Under the pieces are notes generated by a model. The model searched no databases and was not told the origin of the DNA. It was given only the letters and a program-made list of their open reading frames with translations. The translations under genes and the position numbers were made by a program. From Chromobacterium haemolyticum DSM 19808 (GTDB taxonomy: Bacteria > Pseudomonadota > Gammaproteobacteria > Burkholderiales > Chromobacteriaceae): a stretch of 64,000 nucleotides of DNA. Shown one piece after another: positions 1 to 9,554 of this stretch. The first letter of the stretch is position 1. Each line of letters starts with the position of its first letter. The stretch is taken from positions 337,274-401,273 of the forward strand of contig NZ_KL543995.1 in the NCBI RefSeq assembly GCF_000711885.1, written 5' to 3'.

Positions 1-1
1 G

Positions 2-253
2 ATTCTGGCCGATGAGCCCACATCGGCGCTGGACCCGAAAACCACTCAAGCCGTGTTGGAGTGCCTGAAAGACATTAATCAACGCTTTGGCGTCACTATC
101 GTCATCGTCACTCATGAGATGGGCGTGGTGCGGGCGATCTGCCATCGCGCGGCGGCTTTGGACGCCGGCCGAGTGGTGGAAGTGGTGGATGTGTCGGATA
201 ACGAAGTGGCGGCGGATTCCGATCTGGCGCGCTCGCTGCTGGAGGCCGCGTAA
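2..253 (+). CDS. metN: Methionine ABC importer ATPase, C-terminal part (partial)
   Basis: The 5' end lies outside the window. The visible 83 residues begin at Walker B and the D-loop (ILADEPTSALDP) and continue to the H-loop (IVTHEM), which is typical of an ABC ATPase. MetN powers D/L-methionine import with MetI and MetQ at the inner membrane. The protein ends about 45 residues after the H-loop, so it lacks the C-terminal NIL/ACT-like regulatory domain of the long E. coli-type MetN. That suggests the short form without methionine trans-inhibition. The stop overlaps the metI start by one base (TAATG), implying translational coupling. The family call rests mainly on the metI and metQ neighbours. 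Confidence 0.9.
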   Translation: MLADEPTSALDPKTTQAVLECLKDINQRFGVTIVIVTHEMGVVRAICHRAAALDAGRVVEVVDVSDNEVAADSDLARSLLEAA

Positions 254-939
254 TGGATGCCGCAACCCTGAACGAAGCATTGCAAAACCTGGCGAGCATG
301 GGGCCGGAAATCTGGCAGGCCTTCCAGGAAACGCTGGTGATGCTGGGCATAGGCCTGAGCGCGGCCGTCTTGCTGGGCGGCCCGCTGGGCATCGTGCTCT
401 ACCTGACCCAGCCGGGCCAGCAGTTCGCCAACCGCGCGTTGAACGGCGTGTTGGGCTGGGTGGTGAACCTGGTGCGTTCCTTCCCCTTCATCATTCTGAT
501 GGTGTCGTTGGTGCCGCTGACGCGGGCGCTGGTGGGCAGCACCATTGGTCCGGTGGCGGCTTCGGTGCCGCTGGCCTTCGCCGCGATTCCGTATTTTGGT
601 CGTCTGGTCGAGCAGACGCTGCGCGAGATTCCTCGCGGAGTGGTGGAGGCGGCCGAAGCGATGGGCGCCAGCCCGCTGCAGATCATTTGCAAGGTGCTGC
701 TCAACGAGGCGCGCTCCGGCCTGATTTCCAGTCTGACCATCCTCACCATCAGCTTCCTGAGCTATACCGCGGTGGCGGGGGTGGTGGGCGGCGGCGGCAT
801 TGGCGACTTGGCCATCCGCTATGGCTACTACCGTTATCAGACCGATGTGATGGTGGCCATGGTGCTGATGCTGGTGGTGCTGGTACAGATCATCCAACTG
901 CTGGGCAACCGGCTGGCGGCCAAGCTCGACAAACGTTGA
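253..939 (+). CDS. metI: Methionine ABC importer permease
   Basis: This 228-residue membrane protein has about five hydrophobic helices and the permease EAA loop (EAAEAMGASPLQI, around residues 132-150) that docks on MetN. The length matches the MetI family (about 217-230). The start ATG at 253 shares a base with the metN stop. It forms the transmembrane path for methionine and works with MetQ, encoded 68 bp downstream. A GC-rich hairpin sits in that gap. Confidence 0.93.
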   Translation: MDAATLNEALQNLASMGPEIWQAFQETLVMLGIGLSAAVLLGGPLGIVLYLTQPGQQFANRALNGVLGWVVNLVRSFPFIILMVSLVPLTRALVGSTIGPVAASVPLAFAAIPYFGRLVEQTLREIPRGVVEAAEAMGASPLQIICKVLLNEARSGLISSLTILTISFLSYTAVAGVVGGGGIGDLAIRYGYYRYQTDVMVAMVLMLVVLVQIIQLLGNRLAAKLDKR

Positions 940-944
940 CATTC

Positions 945-963
945 GCCGGCGCTTGGCGCCGGC
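945..963 (+). other. Intercistronic hairpin between metI and metQ
   Basis: A perfect 8-bp stem GCCGGCGC / GCGCCGGC with a 3-nt loop lies between the metI stop and the metQ ribosome binding site. There is no U tract, so it is not a classical terminator. Such structures can protect the upstream mRNA 3' end and let a binding-protein gene be expressed differently from its permease; that role is inferred. Confidence 0.55.
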
Positions 964-1007
964 ATGGTGGACCTTTTACCTATCAATGGACAAAGCAGGA
1001 GAAAAAA

Positions 1008-1817
1008 ATGCGTAGATTCGTGATCAAGGCAGTGGCGGCTTCGGTATTGGGATTGGCGGCGGCGGGCGCGGCGCTGGCGGCGGACCCGGCCAAGAAGGAC
1101 ATCGTGATTGGCACTACCGTCGGCGATTTCGGCGACATGGTCAAGCAGTCGATCAAACCGATTCTGGAAAAGCAGGGCTACAAGGTCAAGCTGGTGGAGT
1201 TCACCGACTATGTCCGCCCGAACCTGGCTTTGCAGGAAGGCGCGCTGGATGTGAATGTGTTCCAGCACAAGCCCTATCTGGACAACTTTGTCAAAGAGCA
1301 CAAATTGAGCCTGAAAGAGGCTTTCCAAGTGCCGACCGCGCCGCTGGGCATTTACGCTGGCAAGATCAAGGCGCTGAAAGACGTCAAAGTGGGTTCCACC
1401 GTGGCCGCCCCCAATGATCCGTCCAACTTTGCCCGCGCACTGGTGATGCTGGCCGATCTGGGCTGGGTCAAGCTGAAGCCGGGCATCAACCCCTTGACCG
1501 CTTCCGAGCGCGACATCGCCGTCAATGTGAAGAAGATCAAGATTATTCCGCTGGAGGCCGCACAATTGCCGCGTTCGCGCAGTGATGTGGACTTCTCGGT
1601 GATCAACGGCAACTACGCCACCAGCTCCGGCATTAAGCTGACCGAGGCGGTCTATCAGGAGAAGAGCTACGCCTATGTCAACTGGGGCGCGGTGCGCACG
1701 GCTGACTTGAGCAAGCCCTGGGCCAAGGACGTGGTGGCGGCTTACAACTCGCCGGAGTTCAAGGCTTTCGCCAAGCAGAAATACGCGGGCTACAAGCTTC
1801 CGCAGAACTGGAAGTAA
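1008..1817 (+). CDS. metQ: Methionine-binding periplasmic protein
   Basis: This is the 269-residue substrate-binding protein of the NlpA/MetQ family. The start ATG at 1008 is chosen because a purine-rich ribosome binding site (AGCAGGAG) precedes it and the protein then opens with a Sec signal peptide. The peptide has Arg-Arg-Phe at the start, a hydrophobic core and an ALA-A cleavage site near residue 24. The reading frame is open far upstream, but that extension overlaps metI and is not real. The motifs VIGTTVGDFGDMVKQ and the NVFQHKPYLD region are typical of MetQ. No lipobox cysteine is present, so it is probably soluble in the periplasm rather than a lipoprotein as in E. coli. Confidence 0.93.
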   Translation: MRRFVIKAVAASVLGLAAAGAALAADPAKKDIVIGTTVGDFGDMVKQSIKPILEKQGYKVKLVEFTDYVRPNLALQEGALDVNVFQHKPYLDNFVKEHKLSLKEAFQVPTAPLGIYAGKIKALKDVKVGSTVAAPNDPSNFARALVMLADLGWVKLKPGINPLTASERDIAVNVKKIKIIPLEAAQLPRSRSDVDFSVINGNYATSSGIKLTEAVYQEKSYAYVNWGAVRTADLSKPWAKDVVAAYNSPEFKAFAKQKYAGYKLPQNWK

Positions 1818-1895
1818 GCGAGATTGTTATTCGCGCGCCGGCCAACGGCCGGCGGCGCAGGATTTCTTGTAACACTCCTGGCTACAAGACTTGGT

Positions 1896-1923
1896 GGGAG
1901 GGCTTAGCCCTCCCTATTTTTTT
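1896..1923 (+). terminator. Rho-independent terminator of metNIQ
   Basis: An 8-bp perfect stem GGGAGGGC / GCCCTCCC with loop TTA is followed by TATTTTTTT. It lies 79 bp after the metQ stop. A second GC-rich inverted repeat (GCCGGCC-AAC-GGCCGGC, 1837-1853) sits upstream without a U tract. Confidence 0.93.
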
Positions 1924-1930
1924 GCGCGCT

Positions 1931-2078
1931 TAGAACCTGTTCAAAGTCTGCCGCGCTTCGTGGAGCGTTGTACCGTGAGTACAAGCTCAAAATGCTCATG
2001 TACCACGTGACCATTCCGCTTTTTCGCTCATTTTCGCCTTGTCTCGCCCTTGCTCGCGAGACTTTGAACAGGCTCTTA
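1931..2078 (+). repeat. Dispersed 148-bp element, copy 1 (reference orientation)
   Basis: The outer arms are TAGAACCTGTTCAAAGTCT at the left and AGACTTTGAACAGGCTCTTA at the right, an inverted repeat of about 18 matches. Between them is a conserved core containing AATGCTCATGTACC, TTTTCGCCTTGTCTCGC and GCTCGCGAG. The same core recurs at 3618-3773, 3868-4005, 7768-7912, 16561-16708, 43026-43173 and 52183-52340. Here it separates the convergent metQ and rcnR genes. No ORF of the element itself is evident, so it is non-autonomous or regulatory. Confidence 0.85.
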
Positions 2079-2085
2079 GGGGCTC

Positions 2086-2361
2086 TTATTTCAGGTAGGA
2101 GCGCAGCACACTCGTCACCTGTTCCAAGTCTTTGCCGCGCTGTGCGGGGTCGACAGCCTCCGGGCCCAGGTGCTCGCGCAGATGGCCCTCGATCACTTCC
2201 ATCATCAGTCCATTGACAGCGCCGCGTACTGCGGCGATTTGTTGCAAAATTGCCGAGCAATCAACTTCCTGTTCCAGTGCGCGTTCCAACGCTTCCGCCT
2301 GGCCTTTGATGCGCCGGACGCGGGTCAATAACTTCTTCTTGTCTTTCACTGTATGCGGCAT
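2086..2361 (-). CDS. rcnR: Ni/Co-sensing repressor, RcnR (CsoR/FrmR) family
   Basis: This 91-residue all-alpha repressor of the DUF156 family has the typical RVRRIKGQ and ILQQIAAVRGAVNGLM segments. All four E. coli RcnR nickel/cobalt ligands are present at the same positions: His3, Cys35, His60 and His64. FrmR has Glu at 64, so the ligand set favours a Ni/Co sensor over a formaldehyde sensor. It is divergent from the rcnA-like gene and a G-tract operator lies between them, as expected for autoregulation plus exporter control. Its stop codon lies 8 bp beyond a dispersed repeat. The ligand assignment is by position; the specificity is inferred. Confidence 0.88.
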   Translation of the reverse strand: MPHTVKDKKKLLTRVRRIKGQAEALERALEQEVDCSAILQQIAAVRGAVNGLMMEVIEGHLREHLGPEAVDPAQRGKDLEQVTSVLRSYLK

Positions 2362-2390
2362 GCGAGTGGACGTCCCTTATTGTTGATAAT

Positions 2391-2407
2391 ATACTGGGGT
2401 ATAGTAT
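2391..2407. promoter_or_regulatory. RcnR/CsoR-type operator
   Basis: The sequence ATACTGGGGTATAGTAT has inverted ATACT / AGTAT ends around a G tract. This is close to the TACT-G(n)-N-AGTA operator architecture known for RcnR and other CsoR-family repressors. It sits midway between the divergent rcnR and rcnA start codons. Confidence 0.75.
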
Positions 2408-2494
2408 ATGGGCGCAGCTTTGCTGCGGTGTCGCCGGTTTGTCCCTCCGAGAGCGGGGAGGCCGGCATGAACGTATTGTAAAAGAAGGCTGAAG

Positions 2495-3621
2495 ATGCCG
2501 CCAATCGCCGAGCTGATTCAACAAGGAAGTATTAATCTCTGGTTGTTCATTCCTTCCGCCATCCTGCTGGGGGCGTTGCACGGGCTGGAGCCCGGGCATT
2601 CCAAGACCATGATGGCTTCTTTCATCATTGCTATCCGCGGCAGCATCGGCCAGGCCGTGCTGCTTGGCCTGTGCGCTCGCTGATCGTTTGGCTGCTGGCT
2701 GCGCTGGCGCTCAAGTACGGGAATCAGTTGATTGCCGAGCAGGCGGAGCCTTATCTGATGCTGTTTTCGGCTGTCGTGGTCATGGTGGTGGCAGCCTGGA
2801 TGCTATGGCGTACTTGGCGAGACAATCTAGCCGCTCGGGCCATGCTGAAGCCGCCTCAGGGCGGCCGCATGATAAACACCGGCCATGGCTTGATGGAGGC
2901 GCTGCCCGTGCGGGAGGAGGGGCTGCGCGTGGCCTTGTACCAGTACGACACCGGTTTGCGACGGCTGAAGCCTGATGGACGTGGCTTGTCGCTGGCTTGG
3001 CGGCGCGGCGAAGAGCAAGGAGTGCTAGGTTTTGAAACTGAGGGGGAGTATCTGCTCAGCCCGTGTTTGCCCGCTGGAGCGCTTGTAAGCGCTTTGCTCT
3101 TGAGTCACGGCGGTCACGCTCATCGCTACCCTTTGCAGCTGGAGGCAATGGGCGGCGCCGAGCGCGCCGGGCCCTACCGTCGGGCGGAGGGCGCGGGGTC
3201 GACACAACGAGCGCGTCGCGCGTCGGCGGCGCTGCCCGTTTATCAAGACGCGCACGAACGCGCGCACGCGGAACAGATTCAGCGGCGCTTTGCGGGCAAG
3301 GAGGTAGGCAACGCTCAGATTGCGTTGTTTGGCCTGACTGGGGGCTTGATACCGTGCCCGGCCTCGGTGACTATTTTGCTGCTATGCCTGCACCTGAAGC
3401 ACTTTTCCCTGGGGGCTACCATGGTGGCTGCGTTCAGCCTGGGTCTGGCCTTGGCGCTGGTCAGCGTTGGGGTGTTGGCGGCCTGGGGCGTGCGTCAGGC
3501 GAGCGCCCGCTTTGGCGGGCTGGGCGAATGGGCGCGGCGCGCGCCCTATCTATCTGCCGGTTTGATGTTGCTGGTTGGGTTGGCGATGGCCGCGCAAGCC
3601 GCGCGCGGCCTGGTCGCTTAG
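2495..3621 (+). pseudogene. rcnA: Nickel/cobalt efflux protein RcnA, frameshifted
   Basis: The first 62 codons match the RcnA N-terminus closely (FIPSAILLGALHGLEPGHSK), then the frame ends at a TGA at 2681-2683. The protein resumes one frame over from about 2671 (SLIVWLLAALAL) and continues to the TAG at 3619-3621. That part keeps EYQDAHERAH-like, GLTGGLIPCPASVTILLL and SLGLALALVSVGV segments. Compared with RcnA, about seven residues around the conserved SHT of helix 2 are missing at the junction, so a small deletion shifted the frame. A domain of about 130 residues (GHGLMEA... to HGGHAHRY) replaces the His-rich linker; this type occurs in other proteobacterial RcnA-like exporters. The gene is probably inactive, unless the lesion is a sequencing error. 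The element at 3618 supplies its stop. Confidence 0.82.
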
Positions 3622-3773
3622 AACCTGTTCTAAGCGTCTGTTTACGATCTCGCGAGCTAAGGCGAGACAAGGCGAATGGCCGAAGAAGCGGAGTGTGCAG
3701 TGGTGCATGAGCATTCTGAAGCGGTTTTCAACGCCGTATCGCTGATGCGCAGCAGATCGTAAACAGGTTCTAG
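3618..3773 (-). repeat. Dispersed element, copy 2 (inverted orientation)
   Basis: The element reads in the opposite direction to copy 1. Its arms are CTGTTTACGATCT and AGATCGTAAACAG, different from copy 1 but still complementary to each other. Its left tip supplies the TAG stop of rcnA. An extra tip (TTAGAACCTGTTCTAAGCG) precedes the main arm and looks like a nested or duplicated end. Confidence 0.8.
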
Positions 3774-3867
3774 GACCCGCTAAGCAAACATCTGATCCTC
3801 CCTTGCGCCTCTTTGTCGTTGCCTGCGTCCGCGCGCCTAGGCTCAGGTTCTCCGCGAGGTTTTGTTG

Positions 3868-4002
3868 GCGGCTTGAAGTCCGCGGCGCATCGTAAGACGT
3901 GGCGCGGCGAGTGCTCCTTGCGAAATGCGCATGTACCCCATGTGCATTTCGCCTTTTCTGCGGTTTTCGCCATGTCCCGTTCCGAGACTTTGAACCGGGT
4001 AC

Positions 4003-4005
<3 letters not shown>
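3868..4005 (+). repeat. Dispersed element, copy 3 (diverged)
   Basis: This is a degraded copy in the reference orientation. The left arm is eroded (GGCTTGAAGTCCGC). The core keeps GCGCATGTACCCC and TTTTCGCCATGTC, and the right end GAGACTTTGAACCGGGTACTTA is well kept. The terminal TTA is the stop codon of the minus-strand S9 peptidase. Copies 2 and 3 fill almost the whole 380-bp gap, with nothing else evident in it. Confidence 0.65.
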
Positions 4006-6447
<2,442 letters not shown>

Positions 6448-6550
6448 GCGGGACTCCTGGCGAAGAATGGCGGGCAAGTCAAAAAACTTGCCCTAGTCTT
6501 GCCGGAGCGTCAAGGCGCGCCGCGCGGGTGCGGCGGCGGCCGAGTGCGCG

Positions 6551-7636
6551 CTAGAGCGGCGAGGCGGTACTAAGTAGTTCTTTTTGCTGCGGATTTGCCG
6601 GTGTCACCGGGTAGTCGAAGAACTGCAGCGTCAGGCCGCCGCCGTCCGCGCTGAAGCGGGCGGGGAAGCCCAGAGGCAGCGTGGTCTTGTCGTGGACATG
6701 ACCAAAAGGAATGCCTGTCAGCACCGGAACGCCGGTCAGACGGCGGATTTCTTCCAATACCGCGTCCAGGGTGTAGCCGGGGTCGTAAATGTCGACTTGG
6801 CGGTTCATATTGAAATCGCCGATGAAAATGGCGCGTTGTTTAGCCAGTACGCCGGCGAGATGCAATTGCTGCAGCATGCGCTCAATGCGGTAGGGCTGTT
6901 CGGCGACATCCTCCAGGAACAGCAGACCGCCTTTGATCTCCGGCAGGTAGGGGGTGCCGACCAGGCTGCTGAGCACGCTGAGGTTGCCGCCCCAGAAAAT
7001 GCCTTCGCCGCTGGCGTTGTGGCGTTGCGGCGTGTCGACGCGCAGTTGGCGGTTGGGCGTGGTGGTGGTGGTCAAGAACTCATTCAGCGTGAAGGCGCTG
7101 AGCTGCTTGGCTCCAAAGTCGCTGACCATGGGGCCGGCGAAGCTGCCCAGGCCGCCCTTGGCCAGCAAGGCCAGCTGGATGGCGGTGAAGTCGCTGTAGC
7201 CGATCAGTTGGCTGCCGGATTCACGCAGCAGCGGGCAGAGCCGGCCGTAGTCGATATGAGGCAGCAGCCGCGTGGCGCCGTAGCCGCCACGGCCGGCCAC
7301 CAGCAACTGCGGCGCGCGGCGGCGCGAGATCAGCTGATTGAGGTCGCCCAGCCTTTGCGCGTCGCTGCCGGCGAAGCGCTGGTAGCGGCGGTCCAAGGCC
7401 TGGACGTTTTCAAGCTGGTAACCGGCCAAGCGCAGCCGCTCCACGGCTTGCTGTTTTTGGCGCGCGTCCGGCAGCGGGCCGGAGCAGGCGGTGAAGTAGA
7501 GGCTGCTGCCGGCGGCGGCCGGCGCGGGAAGCGATTGGTCAACCATGGTGCGACATCCTTGCAAGAGGCCAAGGCCGGCGCTGAGCGCGCCCATCTGGAG
7601 TAGTTGGCGACGAGAGTATTGAATGCGGGCAGTCAT
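6551..7636 (-). CDS. LD-carboxypeptidase (S66), predicted Tat lipoprotein
   Basis: This 361-residue member of the muramoyl-tetrapeptide carboxypeptidase family removes the terminal D-Ala from L,D-linked murein peptides. The nucleophile Ser is in GYSDF (about 148), Glu in FLEDVAE (about 242) and His in PFGHVHD (about 312), the usual S66 triad. The chosen ATG at 7636 gives an N-terminus with SRRQLLQ, a hydrophobic stretch and LLQGC, so it reads as a twin-arginine signal with a lipobox. A longer upstream reading frame is encoded by a repeat remnant and is rejected. No strong ribosome binding site is visible. Most characterised LdcA enzymes are cytosolic, so envelope anchoring is notable. Confidence 0.83.
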   Translation of the reverse strand: MTARIQYSRRQLLQMGALSAGLGLLQGCRTMVDQSLPAPAAAGSSLYFTACSGPLPDARQKQQAVERLRLAGYQLENVQALDRRYQRFAGSDAQRLGDLNQLISRRRAPQLLVAGRGGYGATRLLPHIDYGRLCPLLRESGSQLIGYSDFTAIQLALLAKGGLGSFAGPMVSDFGAKQLSAFTLNEFLTTTTTPNRQLRVDTPQRHNASGEGIFWGGNLSVLSSLVGTPYLPEIKGGLLFLEDVAEQPYRIERMLQQLHLAGVLAKQRAIFIGDFNMNRQVDIYDPGYTLDAVLEEIRRLTGVPVLTGIPFGHVHDKTTLPLGFPARFSADGGGLTLQFFDYPVTPANPQQKELLSTASPL

Positions 7637-7767
7637 TGAGTCCGGGGCCGGTAAGGGCTGGTGCAAACGAGGTTCGACAGCGCTAGGCTGCGTGAGTTGC
7701 GCCAGTATACGGCAAACGCGGCGACGATGCTGAGCGCCGCCGTCGTGGTGCACTTTGAACAGGCTCA

Positions 7768-7912
7768 TAGAGCCTATTTGCGATCTCGCGAGCTAGAGCG
7801 AGACAAGGCGAAAACGGCTGAGAAAGCGGAATGCACAAGTGGTACTTGAGCGTTTTGAGCTTGTTTTTAACGCCGTATCGCTGAAGCGCAGCAGACTATG
7901 AACAGGTCCTTA
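7768..7912 (-). repeat. Dispersed element, copy 4
   Basis: The core in inverted orientation runs from CGATCTCGCGAGC to GCGCAGCAGACTATGAACAGG. The two outer arms no longer match (TATTTGCGATCT against AGACTATGAACAGG), so this copy is decayed or recombinant. The right tip supplies the TAA stop of fliD (7910-7912). A lone extra tip, CTTTGAACAGGCTCATA, abuts the left side at 7753-7769. Confidence 0.78.
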
Positions 7913-9268
7913 GGCAAGCAGATTGGCCAGGCTGGAAGTGGACTGCTGCATGGCGGACAGTTCGCTGTTCAGCGAGGTGTACTGGTGCAGGAGCGAGCTT
8001 TTCTCATTGGCCAACTGGTTGTTGAGCTGGGACTGGAGATTGTTCTCGTCGCTGATCTTGGTGTTGATGTCGCCTTGTTCGGTGGTGATCATGCCGTTGG
8101 GCCCCAGCAGGTTATTGATGGCGGTATTGAAGGTATTGGCGTAGCCGTTGTTCTTGGCATTGCCAAACAGATTGGCCACGGCGCCGGGGTCGGCTTTTAG
8201 CGCGGAGGTGAAGGCTGTGGAGTCCAGTTTCAGCGTGCCGTCCGCCTGCTGGGTGATGCCGACCTGGGCCAGGTAAGCGTAAGAGGAGGTGGCGTTGACG
8301 CCTGGCACCGGGGTGCTGAGCAGGCCGGCTAATTGCTCTTGCAGGCCGATCACATCGCTATTGTTCTTCATGCTGCCGCCCAGCGCGGAATTGCTGGCGC
8401 TTATCACCTGATTGTAAGCGCTGACGAAGCTTTGTAGCGTCGAGGTGACATTGGCGGTGTTCTGGCTCATGTTCAGTGTTACCTGGCCCAGTTTGTTGAG
8501 GTTGACGGAGGCGCCGTTGATCACATTGCTCAGGGTGTTGCTGCTGCTGGACACGTTGACGCCGTTGACGGTCAGCAACGCGTCCTGAGCGGCCGCGGAT
8601 TCGCTGGCGGCCGCGCTGCTCTGGCCCAGGCCGGCCAGGGTGTTGCCCGAGGTGCCGCCGCTATCGCTGCCGCCGGCGGAAATGCTGAAGGCGTTGGCGG
8701 GGCCGGATTGCGAGGAGGCCAGCACCAGCGAGTAATGGTTGTTGTACTGCACCACCGATGCGTTGACGCCGATGCCGGCGCTGTTGATGTTGTCGGCGAT
8801 TGAGGAGAGCGAGATGGTGGAGCCGTTCTGGCCCAATTGCACCGTGCTGGTGGTGCCGTTGACGGTGAAGCTCAGTGCGCTGGGGGCGCCGGCCAGCGCC
8901 GCGTTCTGGTCGGTGATGGCTTGTCCGCCGGATGTTTGGTCGAACACCAGTTGCCGCGGCTGTGCCAGTTGGGTGACGTTAAGCGCGTAATTGCCGGCCA
9001 CGCCGCCGGAGGTGGCACTGGCGGTGGCGATGGTGTTGTCGGTGGAGGTGACCTGGAATTGTTGCAGGAAACTGCCCGAGGCCATGGCGGTGACCGAGGT
9101 CTGCAAGGCGGACAGCGCCGAGCTGATCTGACCGATGGAGCTGAGCTGGGACTGATAGTTGCTGACCCGGCTTTGGCTTTGGGCCAGCGGCCGGGACTCA
9201 ATCGACATCAGTTGGCTGACGATGCTTTGAACGTCCAGCGGCCCAACGCTGGTGGTAATGGATGCCAT
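7910..9268 (-). CDS. fliD: Flagellar filament capping protein
   Basis: This 452-residue FliD (HAP2) has the family N-terminus (DVQSIVSQLMSIESRPL), heptad-rich N- and C-terminal ends and a Ser/Thr/Gly/Asn-rich variable centre. It caps the growing flagellar filament and guides flagellin assembly. A GGGGAG ribosome binding site precedes the ATG. Usual partners (fliS, flagellin, flaG) are not in this window, so it stands alone between unrelated genes. The stop codon is part of a dispersed repeat tip. Confidence 0.9.
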   Translation of the reverse strand: MASITTSVGPLDVQSIVSQLMSIESRPLAQSQSRVSNYQSQLSSIGQISSALSALQTSVTAMASGSFLQQFQVTSTDNTIATASATSGGVAGNYALNVTQLAQPRQLVFDQTSGGQAITDQNAALAGAPSALSFTVNGTTSTVQLGQNGSTISLSSIADNINSAGIGVNASVVQYNNHYSLVLASSQSGPANAFSISAGGSDSGGTSGNTLAGLGQSSAAASESAAAQDALLTVNGVNVSSSSNTLSNVINGASVNLNKLGQVTLNMSQNTANVTSTLQSFVSAYNQVISASNSALGGSMKNNSDVIGLQEQLAGLLSTPVPGVNATSSYAYLAQVGITQQADGTLKLDSTAFTSALKADPGAVANLFGNAKNNGYANTFNTAINNLLGPNGMITTEQGDINTKISDENNLQSQLNNQLANEKSSLLHQYTSLNSELSAMQQSTSSLANLLA

Positions 9269-9554
9269 GACGACTTCTCCCCGCGCGATCCGCTGCCATG
9301 GGCGCGCTGCAATGCTAGAGATTCAAGAGTTTTATTGTCGTAATGCGTCCGTCACGGTTGAGCCTCCGGCTGCCAGGCCGGCGCGAGCTAGCGCCGCAAC
9401 TTCCATTGTAGAAGGCGGCGCGCTGCGCGTTGATGAAACCTTATCGACCATTCCCATCCGGACTTTAGCGCGGCGCGCGTGAATGAGCCGGCGGGGTGGT
9501 TTCCGTCATAACGCGGGCCGCGGCGGCGGGTTGACGTCGCCGCGGCTCGAGCCG
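9269..9554. other. Intergenic region upstream of fliD
   Basis: No gene is supported here. On the minus strand, 9448-9466 reads AAAGTCCGGATGGGAATGG, which matches the conserved 3' end of the FMN riboswitch (RFN element). The 5' RFN conserved boxes are not found, so a functional riboswitch is not supported. A convincing flagellar sigma-28 promoter was not found. Confidence 0.4.

Noticed and set aside
87..1007. Open frame extending metQ far upstream
   Set aside because: It overlaps metI in another frame; the ribosome binding site and signal peptide place the start at 1008.
7637..7768. N-terminal extension of the LD-carboxypeptidase
   Set aside because: The extension is encoded by a repeat tip and would bury the Tat/lipobox signal.
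9269..9360. Sigma-28 promoter for fliD
   Set aside because: No convincing TAAA-N15-GCCGATAA match on the minus strand.
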